Shown here: in pieces, positions 40,801 to 52,244 of the stretch
How positions within the stretch are numbered: the stretch's first letter is position 1
Layout: each line of letters begins with the position of its first letter
NCBI GenBank assembly: GCA_000507305.1
Contig: DF239404.1
Coordinates: forward strand, 1-64,000
Source: Breviolum minutum Mf 1.05b.01
Lineage: Eukaryota; Sar; Dinophyceae; Suessiales; Symbiodiniaceae
DNA length: 64,000 nt
Direction: 5' to 3'
Translations under genes and position numbers: made by a program
The notes under the pieces: model-generated
The model's database searches: none
Seen by the model: the letters and a program-made list of their open reading frames with translations, nothing else
What the model was told of the DNA's origin: nothing

Positions 40801-40900
40801 TACACCCTGTAAAGGCAAACATGGAACCTCAAAATTGGAGGGTTTGGAAGACGAGTTCCCTCTTTTAAAAGGGTTGAGGGTTTTCAGGTTCGAAGAAATT
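40801..40900. repeat. Family B2-like element, highly degenerate
   Basis: TACACCCTGTAAAGGC at the left, CATGGAACCTCAAAA / GGTTTTCAGGTTC paired inside, and GGTTTGGAAGACGAGTTCCC as in B2. Confidence 0.4.
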
Positions 40901-41180
40901 GTTCAGGGCTGGTTTGCCTTTTAAGATGCTGGGAAGACTATAGCCAACTCCTTTCTTTGCGGCTTGGCAAGAAGTTTCACCAAAAAAGACTTCCGGCGAT
41001 TGGACTTCGAAGTTAAAAGCGTTTGACACCCAGTGATGATGTTCAAGAAAGCAAAAGGTTTTCGGGCTTTTTCGGGGGGCCTAGCAATGATCCGTGCTCC
41101 CACCAAGTAGGGTTAGAACTTGACACAAGCACTCACATGACAAGCAAAAAAAAACGGTTAATCCAAAAAATGACCACATG

Positions 41181-41323
41181 CTTGGAGGGCCCATCCCATC
41201 CGATCGGTAAGTGGTTAGGATCACCTCCGGTGTGTTCATGACCATTTGGGAAGGCTTTTCCAACCCCCGGGGCTTACGATCACTATAGTTGCTTGCTTTC
41301 AAGTCCTGGGATGATCCTCCAAG
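41181..41323. repeat. Family D hairpin element
   Basis: CTTGGAGGGCCCATCCCATC and TCCTGGGATGATCCTCCAAG, with TAAGTGGTTAGGATCACC inside. Confidence 0.8.
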
Positions 41324-42372
41324 AGAACAAACTGGAATTTTGCTGGGCTTAAAGTCACAGCATCAGCGATCATCCCCATATATATTATGCTAACTTGATT
41401 TGCTTGTTCGGTGGTTGGAAAAAATATAAAAAAAGATTCTCCAAATGGTGGTGCAAAATGGTGATTTACTATAGAAAATTTAAAAAAAATCACCTTAAAC
41501 AAATCCTAGCTAAGAATCATGAAATCTCTGCTTGTTTTGAGATCCTAGAACCTTCCCATGCAAAGGTTCTAAAAATCTCTTTAAAATATCCTCTCACTCT
41601 TTGCCCCGCCGCCGAGTCAAGCCCTTTTTTGCTCAACTGCCTTGCCCCGAGCAGAACAATGTTGCCTTTGGTTAGAGGGTGGTCGATGGTCTACACCTGA
41701 TCATAATGACAATGTAATCTCCCAAAGTGACCGCTAGGCATGCTGCACAAGCATGCTGAAAGGTCCAGGCATTACATGAGAACTGTACCAAGTGGGAAGT
41801 AGAGAGTAAGTGTTGTTTTCGACCTACATTGTTGGACGCAAGTGGTTTGCAAGGTAACCTCAAGTATGGTTAGAACTTCAGTTCTTTTCTACCAAGCACC
41901 CTGGACCATTCACCCAAAGACTAGAATATGATCAAATTTGGAGATCCTGTGTTTGCATGTGCAAACCAAAAACCAAGTGCCATCAGCTTTGGGTTTTACG
42001 TGCAATTGAAAAAACACTTGCCGGACCTTCTTTGCTATTCTCTGGCACACGCCAGACCAGCCTATATCTGTGTATTTCATGTATTTCCCATGTCCCTATA
42101 AATCCTTCTATTTGTTTGGGATCTAAAGATCCACAGAATCCCCCTTCAAACATCACTGGGCAAATATTTTCACTGAGATCGCCGCTGGTTGGGTCCCTAG
42201 AAAAATCCTGACCCCCAAAACACCAAAATGCTCGTCAGTTTCACTACCCAACAAATTTCCTGCATAATACGGTCTAGCTTAAGAATCAGCGATCTCAAAA
42301 CTGCTTGTCGTCTTGAGCTCCGAGAAGCCTTCCCATTTAAGGGTCCTGTTAGGATACATGGAAAATCAAAGT
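41324..42372. other. Intergenic, no gene seen
   Basis: Frames of 60-101 codons on both strands, none recognisable. No repeat family identified. Confidence 0.4.
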
Positions 42373-42499
42373 TACACACCCTGAAACTAACATGTTCGCC
42401 CCTGAAAATGGATGAAAATTGGCCATCGCAAAAGGAAAGGATCGTCTTCCAGTCCCATCCATTTTCAGGGGCGAAAGCTGTTAGTCTCGGGGGAAGGTA
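42373..42499. repeat. Family B2 hairpin element (TA-flanked)
   Basis: TA-CACACCCTGAAACTAACAT at the left. Inner arms TTCGCCCCTGAAAATGGATG and CATCCATTTTCAGGGGCGAA. The right end GTCTCGGGGGAAGG-TA is diverged. Confidence 0.8.
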
Positions 42500-42597
42500 G
42501 TAAATGGGTTATAACCTACCTAGAAATGGGGGAAAAAATTAGGGTTATACTGATCCTAACCTTTGATCCTAACTTCCAACCGGACATCCAAGCAGTG
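42496..42597. repeat. Family C element lacking its left arm
   Basis: GTAGTAAATGGGTTATAACC through GGACATCCAAG. It is fused directly to the B2 right end. Confidence 0.6.
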
Positions 42598-42767
42598 AAA
42601 TTTTTCATGTGACCTTATGGGCCCTTAAAACCTCATCACCAAGGTCTTGACTGTCGAACCACCTCAACCTCTGGCGGATCTATCATCCCAACCAATGTCT
42701 TGTCTGTGCTGGATGGAGGCAGCCTCTATACTCGACCAACGTCTCAGTACCATGGCAAATATCTGAT

Positions 42768-42971
42768 TGGTTGATATAGGATCATAACCGATGGCAAATA
42801 ATAGCCAACTATATAACTGGGTAGTATAGTAATCATAGTTGGTAAATAGGGATCCTTATAAAAACCAACTATAGTTGGTCAATATCTATATTGGTTTATG
42901 ATACTCCCTATATCACTGGGTAGTATAATCCCATATATGACCCAACCAACCGGGTCTTTTTCATTGCTCAG
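42768..42971. repeat. Family I element(s), rearranged
   Basis: ACTGGGTAGTATA occurs twice and AATAGGGATCCTTATAA once. The end CCGGGTCTTTTTCATTGCTCA is the normal right arm. It looks like one I copy interrupted by part of another. Confidence 0.6.
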
Positions 42972-44049
42972 TTGGGGATTTCAAGCATCCAACGGCTTTC
43001 ACCGACTCAAGTACTGTAACTTCCACCGAACCCCATCTTTCTGTACCGGCGTGTTTGGTGTGGAAAAAAGTTCTGAAAAAAAAACAACTGACTTTTCCAC
43101 CGGACCAAAAATCCTGGAATAATAAGAACATCAAATTTTCCATTTCAGGAGCTATTCCATAGTCCATCTAGCAGGTCAAGTAAGATTTCATCCATGGTTG
43201 GCCCAATTCCAGGCTTTTTCAAAGTTTCTATGAAGTCGGAATTCCAACATTAAAACTCTTCACCACATCAAATTTGCCATACATACAAAAGAAAAAACAA
43301 AATCTGGTTTTCTCAGCTTACACATCGTGAATCACATCCAATGAATACCATTCCTCCCATGACCATGGTTCAGATAGGATCCCTTCAATGGTAGATGCCT
43401 TTCAAAATATCCCACCATTTTCCAATGAACCATGTAATCATAGGAGAAAAAGGTATTCAACTGGAAGCTTCTGCAGCAACTTACTTAGCCCGTGAAATAA
43501 AAGTCTAAACTTTATTTGTCCTACTAAATATGTAATCCCCCCAAAAAAATTAAAGCCTAGCCATTGGAGGAATCAGGCCAATCAAAAAATAACAAAACAA
43601 GCGGTGAGAATCCACCCATTTGCCACGTTCAGGTGCTGATTTTTGACGTTCGGAATACCCTTTGGTCAGGCGCCTTCAAAGTCATAAAAGACCGAGTTTT
43701 TTCTGGCAATCTCAGATGTTTATTGTTGCGCAAGGGTGAATGAATGCCCCAAAAAACACGGAAAAGTTAAAACCCTACCACCCCCCCCCAAAAAAAGTTT
43801 ATTCCCAACCATCATATTGAGCGCTGCTAATTCATTGATGGGTGAAACTTGATTGATGTTCTAACATCGAAATCTGGGGAGACATGTTTTGGAAAGCCTC
43901 AAAAATCATGGTTTAAATTTACCAGCCGGGGGGTTGCAGGTGTCCATGTCCTAACGGTGGTGGCCAAAATCTGGAAACCTTCTCGGAAGTTAGGTAATAA
44001 GGCTTAGTAACCGCATTGAAACTTGAAACAAAAGTAAGAAATGCTGCAG
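42972..44049. other. Intergenic, no gene seen
   Basis: Contains a degenerate K copy at 43480-43571 and homopolymer runs. No recognisable gene. Confidence 0.4.
43480..43571. repeat. Family K element, degenerate
   Basis: CTTACTTAGCCCGTGAAATA, CTAAACTTTATTTGTCCTAC and TAAATATGTAATCCCC match K. The right arm is reduced to GCCTAGCCATTGG. Confidence 0.55.
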
Positions 44050-44525
44050 TTCATATATATATATATAGATAAATAAGTGCATGTTCCGTTGCATTACATT
44101 GCAAACTACACTTCACTACGTTACATTATACTATGTTTTGTCAAAATATAACATATGATCTTATGTTTATAGCAAATTATCTCATAGTATGTTGTATCAT
44201 AATACATTATCACATTAAAACATTATACAATATCATATTCCATTGTGTTGTATCAAATTAAAGTAGTTGATGTTGAATCTTTTCTATATAATACAGTATC
44301 ATATAATATCATGTCATATTATTATACCACATTCTCGCACACATCACAGTACATTACATTGTATCACATGATATCATATCATATCATATCATATCATATC
44401 ATATCACATTACATGATTTCATATTCTATCACATCATATTATATAATCATATCATGTCACTGTTCTAGAAAAAAACGTTACTTTCTATTGTATTGCACGA
44501 TATTACATTGGATTACATGATACTC
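44050..44525. repeat. AT-rich low-complexity tract with ATATC repeats
   Basis: Degenerate CATTACATT / ATCATATCAT units, with a clean run of seven or more ATATC units near 44370-44408. Confidence 0.8.
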
Positions 44526-44704
44526 AAACAGTATATTAATCATTCTCATAACCCTTCAACTGAGTGGCTGTTCCCCCCCACCTGTATGTCCCCTAAGATA
44601 CCAAGCCGCACACTGACCCTTTGAAATGCTGAAATTCAAGTAACTAAGAAATCCCATCCTCATCCCAATAGGATGGGACCTTATTCTACTATTTCACCTC
44701 TCGC

Positions 44705-44786
44705 TAGACTTTATTGAAATACGGAGACTACCTCCCTTTTGGGGGCCGTGTCCAGTCATGTGATGTTGCCATGAAATTTGACCAGA
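44705..44786. repeat. Family L repeat, degenerate
   Basis: ACTACCTCCCTTTTGGGGGC then GTGATGTTGCCATGAAATTT and GACCAGA. Confidence 0.45.
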
Positions 44787-44846
44787 TTCTTTGGGTCCCC
44801 TAGCACGATAGATGGTTCCGGGCACGATGTGTTTTCACGGCAACCT

Positions 44847-44948
44847 TACTTGGATGTCCCAGGAAGTTAGTAAAGGTGTATTAAGTGGGTTGTAACCCCA
44901 AGATACCCCATTTATAACCATTTCCTAACTTCCTGGGACATCCAAGTA
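44847..44948. repeat. Family C hairpin element (TA-flanked), short form
   Basis: TA-CTTGGATGTCCCAGGAAGT and ACTTCCTGGGACATCCAAG-TA. About 25 bp shorter in the middle than 5862-5988. Confidence 0.88.
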
Positions 44949-45471
44949 GATTCTGAGATTTCGTGGGGATTCCCTCGAGGTCTCGAAAAAAATCAGTCGA
45001 ATTATTTACTCGAAATCATCGCTTCATGCACTAGAAGTAAGGGGGGTCCGTACAGGCGGGGATGTTACGAAATATTAAGAAAAGGGTTAAGTCATCGTCG
45101 GTAGGTTGAACAGCCATGACAATTCGCTAGAACCTCAAGGGAAGCTTCAAATCAAAGCTACAGGTTTTCAAAATGTATCACTTTTCGGAAGCTCTACATG
45201 TACATTTTCAGAAAAAGGGAAGGTTAGCACCTATAGTTAATGAATGGTTTGCCAAGTGATTTTATGGATACAAAATGATACATCAAATTCATAAGCTTTT
45301 CTTGTGTGTTTTTCTTTTGAACCATCTTGGTCTGGAGGTCTGAGATTGCCCTCACCGTCAGTGGAAACTTCTCCCTGACAAAAAATATCCGCGATTTGAG
45401 TCTGGTGAACCAAAACACCGTCCTCGTCTGGTCCAGGGCTTGAGTGGTTGGCTAGTGAGCAAGTAAAAATC

Positions 45472-45608
45472 CTACCAGGTGGGCCCTTTACTAGTTATAA
45501 ATATGGTTATAACTTCACTTATAGGGGGTATAACCCCAGTTACCAATTTATAAGGCCATTTATAGGAGTTATAACCTCATTTCTAACCGGTAGGGGCCCA
45601 CCTTGTAC
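45472..45608. repeat. Family F hairpin element
   Basis: CTACCAGGTGGGCCC and GGTAGGGGCCCACCTTGTAC, with internal palindromes GTTATAACTTC and GGAGTTATAACC. Confidence 0.8.
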
Positions 45609-45723
45609 ACCCCATGAAATTTAACAGCTCGCCCCCTGAAACAATGATGGTTGGAAGATGATCCTTTCCTTTTTCAGGATTGCCTCTTTTTTAGTGGCTA
45701 CTAGTCAAATTTCCCGGGGTGTA
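45606..45723. repeat. Family B2 element sharing a TA with F
   Basis: TA-CACCCCATGAAATTTAACA and ATTTCCCGGGGTG-TA. Its left TA is the last TA of the F element. Confidence 0.75.
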
Positions 45724-45870
45724 CCTAAAACTGAAACTTTCAATGATGTTGGTGGAAACATGAATCAACCCTATATATATATATTCACACTGGTAGGTCT
45801 TTTTTGTAGAACCTCCGGGGGTATTGAAATATATCCTATACATTCCTATACCATCCATTGGAGATCATTG

Positions 45871-45964
45871 GATGATGGTTTCAACCCATCTGAAAAATTT
45901 CAGTCAAGTGGGATCATTTCCCCAAGTAGGGATGAAAATAAAAACGTTTGCAACCACCACCTAG
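45871..45964. repeat. Family A element inside a G-like context
   Basis: GATGATGGTTTCAACCCATC to GTTTGCAACCACCACCTAG. ATACCATCCATTGG on the left and TATACCAGTCCCATGG on the right suggest it split a G element. Confidence 0.65.
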
Positions 45965-46245
45965 TAAATGTACGTAAATATACCAGTCCCATGGAGCTTG
46001 TGAGTATATTAACAACCCACAAGACTCACCTCACCTACCCCGCGAATATCACCGGAACTCTGAGGCATGGTCCAAGCTGTGAAAAAACCCAGATGAACCA
46101 AATTTGTACGGGAACCCAGGAAAAGTCATGCAACATCCAGCACTGAACAACGGCTGTTCGAAACCTTCATGACATTCCAAAAATGGTTTATATACAGGGA
46201 TGTTTAAAATAGTTTGTTGTAATTCCTATATAACTGGGCCATATT

Positions 46246-47034
46246 TCATCTCTATGTTTTTGGCAAAAATAAAATAACCAATGGTCAACTGATCGCTGCA
46301 AATGCTGTTTTTTCGAAACCAATTGCTCATGTATTTCACCGACCGGTGGTCGGATTTCAAAAAAAAGGCAGTTGCCGGGCTATTCCTGTGGCCCAAGTTT
46401 TCATGAGAATCCCAGTTCGAGAGCTTAGAATCTCCCACATGACGAATCTTACACTCCCAAGAAACCAACCAACAATTTTCCGGGGATATATATTCATTAG
46501 TTTCCGGGGTGGTTTTTACTTTGTGAATACTGGTATTGACTAGCTGAACCATCCTTAAGGGTGAAGAAACCAAGTTATTCCAAATGACCGACCGTAGCCA
46601 CCCGACCGAAGACAAAACGACTGGCAGCAGAAAAAAAACGTCCAACTAGCAGCACACCGGCACCGGAAATCCGTCAACGTTGAAAGTTGAATTCACTGAT
46701 TTACCAGTAGGTGATTCAACAAATTAGCACCGATCAAAACCCTGTTTAGCTGTTCTATATTGGGGATAACATCCTATGCAGTTATATATATGGGGATTAT
46801 ATTAAGCTACTATATGGATCCCATTAACCAAAATTTGGATTGAAATCTCCCCTTTCCACTTTACAAATTCTCCAAATGTATGGAATAGTTACTAAATAGT
46901 TTCCTGCAAGGGACGGACGCTATGGAGGGGCTATGATATTTTTTCCAAAAAATAGTTGGACCCTCCAGGAAGGTTCTGGATCCAGGAAGGCAAGTTTCTG
47001 AGGTCAGAAATAGGGAAAATCAACCATTTCCTCG
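46246..47034. other. Intergenic, no gene seen
   Basis: A reversed, degenerate family I interior lies near 46741-46835 (TATATGGATCCCATTAACC). No gene recognised; the frame at 46226-46645 minus is uninformative. Confidence 0.4.
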
Positions 47035-47145
47035 TATATCCCTGAAGTGCAGACAGTTCGCCCCTGAAAAAGCGCGGTTTTTCCAGCCGATCGGGATTCC
47101 TTTTTTGGGGCCCGGGAAGTTTTCAGGGGCGGGAACCTAAATTGA
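47035..47145. repeat. Family B2 element, degenerate
   Basis: GTTCGCCCCTGAAAAAGCGC and AGTTTTCAGGGGCGGGAACC are the inner arms. The outer arms are decayed. Confidence 0.55.
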
Positions 47146-47150
47146 GTGGA

Positions 47151-47221
47151 TTTTGGGGGGTTTCCCTTCCTGAACCACCGTTTAAGGTAACCTTGGCTGA
47201 GGCCGTTCTAATTCGCCCAGA
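47151..47221. repeat. Family L repeat, degenerate
   Basis: GGGGGGTTTCCCTTCCTGAA then GCTGAGGCCGTTCTAATTCG and CCCAG. Confidence 0.5.
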
Positions 47222-47809
47222 ACGATGGTAGTTGTATCTAATTATTTACAATGGTTTTGTCTGAGCCATCAACAGTGTGATAACTGGTCGAATTCACATA
47301 TTTCATCAAGCTGCATTTTGCCCAAATGCAAAGCCCTACATAAAACTATGAAAATTGTGGGGTCATACCTTTCCCCTCAACTATGCCTATTTTTTTTTAA
47401 CAGGAAAAAATAGGCAAGCGCACGCTAAAATGCCTTTTTTAAAACGTTGCTTCTTCCGCCGGCGCACGTTGCGCCGCCCATGCGGCGTCCCTTGTTGTGG
47501 CGTTCTGCCACCCATGTTGCCTTGAGCTTCGCTCGAAATGGCGAAGCAAACTGAACCACGATGAAGATGTGGGCACCATTAGGCTGCAGGATTTTCACAT
47601 GACCCGGAGAGCATGATTTTTCTCATTGGTTGGTCACATTGGATTCTCTGATTTTTTGTGTTTGAAAAAAAATCTCACACCCGAAATCCATAAAACCTGA
47701 GTAGTGAAATTTGGAGCTCAAAAAAGTCCTACTAAAATGGAAGCCCCTTCATTTTCGACAACTGAGGGGAGCGACGATTGATCCAAAATGCCTTGGGATT
47801 TCAGGATAT
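47222..47809. other. Intergenic with a CpG-rich patch
   Basis: The stretch 47455-47560 is rich in CpG and short palindromes (CCGCCGGCG, GCGCCGCCCATGCGGCG) within otherwise AT-rich DNA. No frame recognised. Confidence 0.45.
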
Positions 47810-47934
47810 GCATGGATATCCTAGTAAATTTTAAACAGTTCGTAAACAGCTTGTAAGCCTTGTTGCTAAGACACCCCCTAGCTATACATGGGTTACTGAC
47901 AAAATTCACTAAATTTCCGTGACATCCAAATAGT
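47810..47934. repeat. Family C element, degenerate
   Basis: GCATGGATATCCTAGTAAAT at the left and TTTCCGTGACATCCAAATAG at the right. Confidence 0.45.
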
Positions 47935-49040
47935 TATTCTCATGGTTGGATCGATTCCTTGCTTCCTAAAGAAAAAAGATTCACAAGGCACAAGGCCAGA
48001 TCCTCCAGGGCCATCTTCGCTTCAAACATTGCTACTGTCCCCCAAACGCGCAGGCAGCCGGCACAGGCCAGGCGGGACAGTTGCAACCCGTGTTTTCACC
48101 TCCCAAGCGCACGATTTCAAAGGAGGATAGCTGGCTCTGCTACAAGGTAGAGCTGGCAGCATTTTCCATGGTTTTTTTCCCTGCATCAAAAACTATACCT
48201 TGTAATTAATTTGTTTTAAGCGGTCAGCCCACCCGGGGGTATTGACAGCCGAACCTTCGTATCCTCCCTTGTCCATAAAAATGGTCAAAGTTAGAAAGCG
48301 ATCGCTATGCAAAAGGCAACGTGAAAGATGATGCAAGTTTAGATATATACCTAGGCTTCACGGAATTCTCCCAAACAAAATATTGTTCAAGAAATTTTCT
48401 CCTATGAAACAAAATACACCTTATAGAATCAAATAGAAACGACGACTATATGCAATCACGCTGAACATAAAAGAAACAGGTGAACAAAAACAGTCTCAAA
48501 AGTTAAAAGCCGTGTACTTTCAGCCAAGAAACATCATTGAGATCGTCTGAGGTTGCGATCAACAAAAATTCATCTAAATGCATCCATTTCAAGTTGCTAT
48601 TCCACCACCGAATTTCTTGTTGGTCGTGTCTAAGGGGCGACAACTCTCCATCAGCTAGAGAGTTGTTTTTTTTCGCCAATCGCTGGACATCATTTCGTTT
48701 CGGGAAGCGGAAAGGTAGTGTTTCGTTTTTGAAGGTTTTCCTTGCTGTTGCCCTCAGCAATGTGCCAAAGACAGAGATTTTCAAAACAACACAGGAAATG
48801 TTGAATCAAGCATCAAACATGGAATCATACCATACAATATGCTGTAGATGCATTTCGGTGTTTTTCAAAAAATATGATTCCGAACACCATCCAAATCATT
48901 GCTTGCTTTTATCTTCAGGACCCAGGAAAGTCAAACTGCTTACAGTACCAACAGTTCATAGCTGGGCCATGCAGAATGGTCACTTGATTGAAATCCGGCA
49001 AACCCACTTGAAATATATAATCATGGGAATCTTCGGGTAG
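47935..49040. other. Largely unique intergenic stretch
   Basis: Two protein-like frames overlap on opposite strands around 48503-49040. The GC-richer block 48000-48130 has no recognised motif. Confidence 0.35.
48503..48784 (-). CDS. Possible exon remnant, no known family
   Basis: 93 codons starting with ATG and ending in a stop. It reads like protein: RATARKTFKNETLPFRFPKR, then LRHDQQEIRWWNSNLKWMHL. An overlapping plus-strand frame (48537-49040, 167 codons) is also open, so at most one of the two is real. No domain recognised. Confidence 0.17.
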   Translation of the reverse strand: MKISVFGTLLRATARKTFKNETLPFRFPKRNDVQRLAKKNNSLADGELSPLRHDQQEIRWWNSNLKWMHLDEFLLIATSDDLNDVSWLKVHGF

Positions 49041-49133
49041 CCACCCCCAAGAAAATAAGGCACTAATAAGGGATTATTATAGCGGATGATGGTGGTTAAT
49101 GATCCCTTAATAAGACATTCTTTCCTGGGGGGT
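49041..49133. repeat. Hairpin element S
   Basis: CCACCCCCAAGAAAATAAGG and TTCTTTCCTGGGGGGTG form the outer arms. CTAATAAGGGATTAT / AATGATCCCTTAATAAG are the inner ones. A single copy was seen. Confidence 0.65.
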
Positions 49134-49517
49134 GTTGTTGGCATTTTGGGGGTAGCCTTAGATTTCCATGATTTTCTTCGCCCCGCAAAAAGTCACCAAA
49201 AATGAACGAATCCAACATTTTGCCACTTCAGAGACCATGCTGTGAGAATTTTTAGGTGGAGAAATTCGGCTCTGGAAAAGTTTGGTGCTAGCCCCAAATG
49301 GCTATAAACCCGAGATGTTCACCCCGAAATGAAAAGGAGAATCATCTGAACCAAACCTCAATGTTCAACAAGAAAACTCCACCTATTCACGACCCGAAAC
49401 GTCTCAATTTATGGCGAGCAAGTGAAGTTGTGGCTAACCAAAAAAAACGGCTGACATTCCGAAACGCGGATCGATGTTACTTGAGCAACGTTCAAAATGC
49501 TTATGACATTTCCATTA

Positions 49518-49640
49518 CACTGATTGGTTGGTTGGGATCCTTTGATGATTTGTCACAACCCCCCCTTATACCTGGGTAGTATTGTATTTCAATCCGTATA
49601 TATATATATACAACAAATAACCAGGGGCCCCTTGGTTACT
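49518..49640. repeat. Family I element, variant with (AT)n
   Basis: TTGGTTGGTTGGGATCC, CCTGGGTAGTATTG and a GGGGCCCCTTGGTTAC end, as in 29480-29580. Confidence 0.55.
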
Positions 49641-49814
49641 CCTCACTTGGATTTCTTTTAGCCAACATTGTCAAAAATCCAGTGGCATAATTATTCACCA
49701 TGCTTATTAATGCTTATTCTGGATTATCAGACTTCCAATTCCTTATCATCCCAAGGTTCGAGAGGCAAACAGAAAAAAAACTTCACGTTTTTTTTCTAGA
49801 AATCTGGGAATTCA

Positions 49815-49922
49815 CTACCCTAAGTATCCTTGGACCCTTTAATGGAAGAGTCTGAACCTGTATAGCAGGGGTCCGGGTCCTCAAAATAGCAATTTTTGAG
49901 GGGTCAGGATTCTTATGGTAGT
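49815..49922. repeat. Family Q hairpin element, copy 2
   Basis: CTACCCTAAGTATCCTTGGA and GGTCAGGATTCTTATGGTAG. About 90 per cent identical by eye to 4432-4541. Confidence 0.8.
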
Positions 49923-50083
49923 TGGCTTTTATAGTTTGCATCTCACTATTTTTTGCAGATCCGATTTTTTTGTTACTTTCCAAAAACGCATCCAACCATC
50001 ATCACCAGGATCTTTAACTCCCAAACAAATTGACGGCTAACTTACGGTGGAGTTGAAATGCTTTCGTTGCACCTCTCCATACA

Positions 50084-50188
50084 TACTGTTGATGGACAAA
50101 TCCTGCACCACCAAGGATGATGAATATCCCATTATTTACGGGGTTTTTAACCATCTCAGGTGGTGCAGGATTTTGTCCATCAACAGTA
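50084..50188. repeat. Family E hairpin element (TA-flanked)
   Basis: TA-CTGTTGATGGACAAATCCTG and TGCAGGATTTTGTCCATCAACAG-TA. Here both arms share GGACAAA/TTTGTCC, a compensated change relative to other copies. Confidence 0.88.
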
Positions 50189-50189
50189 G

Positions 50190-50290
50190 GTTTAACACAT
50201 CGCCACTGAAAAATGGGATGGTTGGAAGACAATCATCCGACTGCCTATTGGAAAGGTGACTTTTCAGGGAATATGTTTAACTTCGGTAGT
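50190..50290. repeat. Family B2-like element, degenerate
   Basis: TTTAACACATCGCCACTGAAAA and GACTTTTCAGGGAATATG with ATGGTTGGAAGACAATCATC inside. Confidence 0.5.
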
Positions 50291-50456
50291 GGGTTCATGT
50301 GGGTTTTTTAACTACCAAGTGGTAGTTCACCAAATGTCTGAAGTATTAAGAGTATGAATGACCTCTACCAATGGTTAAAATTGATCAAGGTGACTACAAA
50401 AATCCTGCTTGAAAGTATAGAGTCTCCAGGTGATACAAGAATGTCCATAGAACAGG

Positions 50457-50555
50457 GGTCATTACCTTACCAACCCAAACAAGGCAGTATGATGGAGGAA
50501 ATCCCTCCAAACTACCGTTTGATCCCCCCAAAATATGTCATTTAATGATCCCTGT
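50457..50555. repeat. Family O repeat
   Basis: TTACCTTACCAACCCAAACA, GGAAATCCCTCCAAACTACC and GATCCCCCCAAAATATGTCA. Confidence 0.6.
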
Positions 50556-51446
50556 AGAAGTTGGTGCTTGGTAAGCTAACAGGTCTCACCTACACATGGA
50601 CACCATTTTGTTAATGATACATTTCTCGCTTGTTTTGGCTAGTGTAATACCTTGGAACCACCGGGAAGTTTAAAAACCACCAGATAACCAGTTAGAAGAA
50701 TTGGCCCTGCTGTAAAGGCTGATAGTATCATCAGGTATCATCTTCCAGACACCCCAATACAAATTCAACTGGTTTCTCAGACTGCTTCAGTGAAACGAGA
50801 GAATAGATTCCTTTGGAACAAAAATTACACATGCTATCTCCCCAAGGACCACTAAGCGTATTTTGGGAGGATTCTCTCCGAGTGGACCACCATTTGGTGT
50901 GAGGTCAAGTCAATATGTCAAAATAGTTTGCTTGGATGGAAGGCGCCTTCCACAAGATCTTGCAAACTTCATTACTTCCTTCAGTTCCTTTTAGTCCCAT
51001 GCTCTGCCAATGCACAAGTCGCGTCTCCCTCTGCCCTTTTTGTAGAACCTCATCCCGTTCTACGGGTCGCATCCCATGTACCTTTTTTGACGTAGATGAT
51101 TTCACGGCAACCAAGTGGCACCATTTCCCTGAAAACACTGGAAACACTAAAAGGGCAAAGAAAGACACTGTGCCGGCCCGTCTCAGCCACAAAATTGAAA
51201 TAAAAAAAGCCCTATTCAGCCCCACAGGGGCAGATCCGTCTACGATTTTCATACAGGTTGGCTTGCATCCGTTCACTTTTCGAGTGATGATACGACTTCT
51301 AAACTAACAAACCTCCCCTACCAAAAGGCACTCACTAACTATAATCCTATCTTTCCAACAAAACTGTGTGTTTTAGGTGCTCGAATTCATTTCGGGCAGT
51401 CTGATAGGGTCAGACTGATTTCAGCAAATTTGCTGTTGAAACACAA
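50556..51446. other. Mostly unique stretch
   Basis: No repeat family. The only notable content is a region open on both strands at 50905-51307. Confidence 0.4.
50936..51307 (+). CDS. Possible coding remnant, no known family
   Basis: 123 codons. Contains a Cys-rich stretch (MLCQCTSRVSLCPFC) and FFDVDDFTATKWHHFPENTG. The opposite strand is open for the same length, so strand and reality are uncertain. No domain recognised. Confidence 0.17.
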   Translation: MEGAFHKILQTSLLPSVPFSPMLCQCTSRVSLCPFCRTSSRSTGRIPCTFFDVDDFTATKWHHFPENTGNTKRAKKDTVPARLSHKIEIKKALFSPTGADPSTIFIQVGLHPFTFRVMIRLLN

Positions 51447-51570
51447 CTGGTTGGTGGTGTTTAACCAACCCCATTTGAAAAATAGGCGTTTTCAACCAAC
51501 GTGGAGGATCCATTTTCCCCAAGGTGTGGGGCGGAACATTCCAAAAATAAAATTGCAGTTTCACCACCCC
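51447..51570. repeat. Family A element, divergent
   Basis: CTGGTTGGTGGTGTTTAACC to GTTTCACCACCCC, with CCAACGTGGAGGATCCATTT inside. Confidence 0.6.
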
Positions 51571-51781
51571 AAGCACAAGCATTGTCAGATTGATTTTTTA
51601 ATCATTTCACCCACATCACGAAGGGTCCGTCGCCAGTTAACTCACCCAGATTTTTTGTTAAATACACCGCACCGCAAATAGACTGATATACAGATACACC
51701 TTTGGAAAAATCATGTGGTATATATATGCTGCGAGGGAACAGTAATCGACTTGGGAAGATTCTTGGAGTATCAACACCACT

Positions 51782-51936
51782 TGAGCCACGAAAAAACCCT
51801 CCTACTTTCCATTGTACCGGGTGTTTAATAGGGATCCTTCTAATGGTTTGCAAGAAAATAATCCCCACTTAACTGGGTAGGATCTCATCCCCTATACCCT
51901 AGCCCTAAACACCCAGGTTTTTCTTTCAATGCTGAA
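51782..51936. repeat. Family I inverted-repeat element
   Basis: TGAGCCACGAAAAAACCCTC at the left and CCAGGTTTTTCTTTCAATGC at the right. Interior AATAGGGATCCTTCTAATGG. Confidence 0.8.
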
Positions 51937-51959
51937 TTGTTTTTGGTGCGAAGAAAGAA

Positions 51960-52200
51960 GATACTCCCTCGAAAACTAATGGATCTTCCCTGAAAAATAA
52001 CTGGTTGGTGGTTTCAACCCATTTGAAAAATATTAGTCAATTAGGATCATTTTCCCAGGGCTCGGGGTGAAAATTCCAAAAAATATGTGAAGTTTCACCA
52101 CCCAGAATAGATGCTTGGAAGACGATCCGGATTCCTCAGTGACCCTGGTGGCTTCGGGTACGAAGTTAAAGCCTTCTAAGTTGGTAGTTTTGGTTACTCA
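51960..52200. repeat. Family B2 element split by a family A insertion
   Basis: GATACTCCCTCGAAAACTAA and TCCCTGAAAAATAA on the left; GATGCTTGGAAGACGATCCG on the right. The A element lies between. Confidence 0.65.
52000..52106. repeat. Family A element nested in B2
   Basis: CTGGTTGGTGGTTTCAACCC to AAGTTTCACCACCCAG. Confidence 0.8.
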
Positions 52201-52244
52201 CTGGACCAAAGATTGATACCCCTCAGTTCTTCGGGGGGGTGGCA

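Noticed and set aside
44360..44410. CRISPR-like repeats (ATATC units)
   Set aside because: A simple tandem repeat without spacers, in an AT-rich eukaryote-like tract.
45658..46146. Plus-strand frame of 162 codons
   Set aside because: It runs through a B2 element and an A element. The apparent length comes from repeat sequence.
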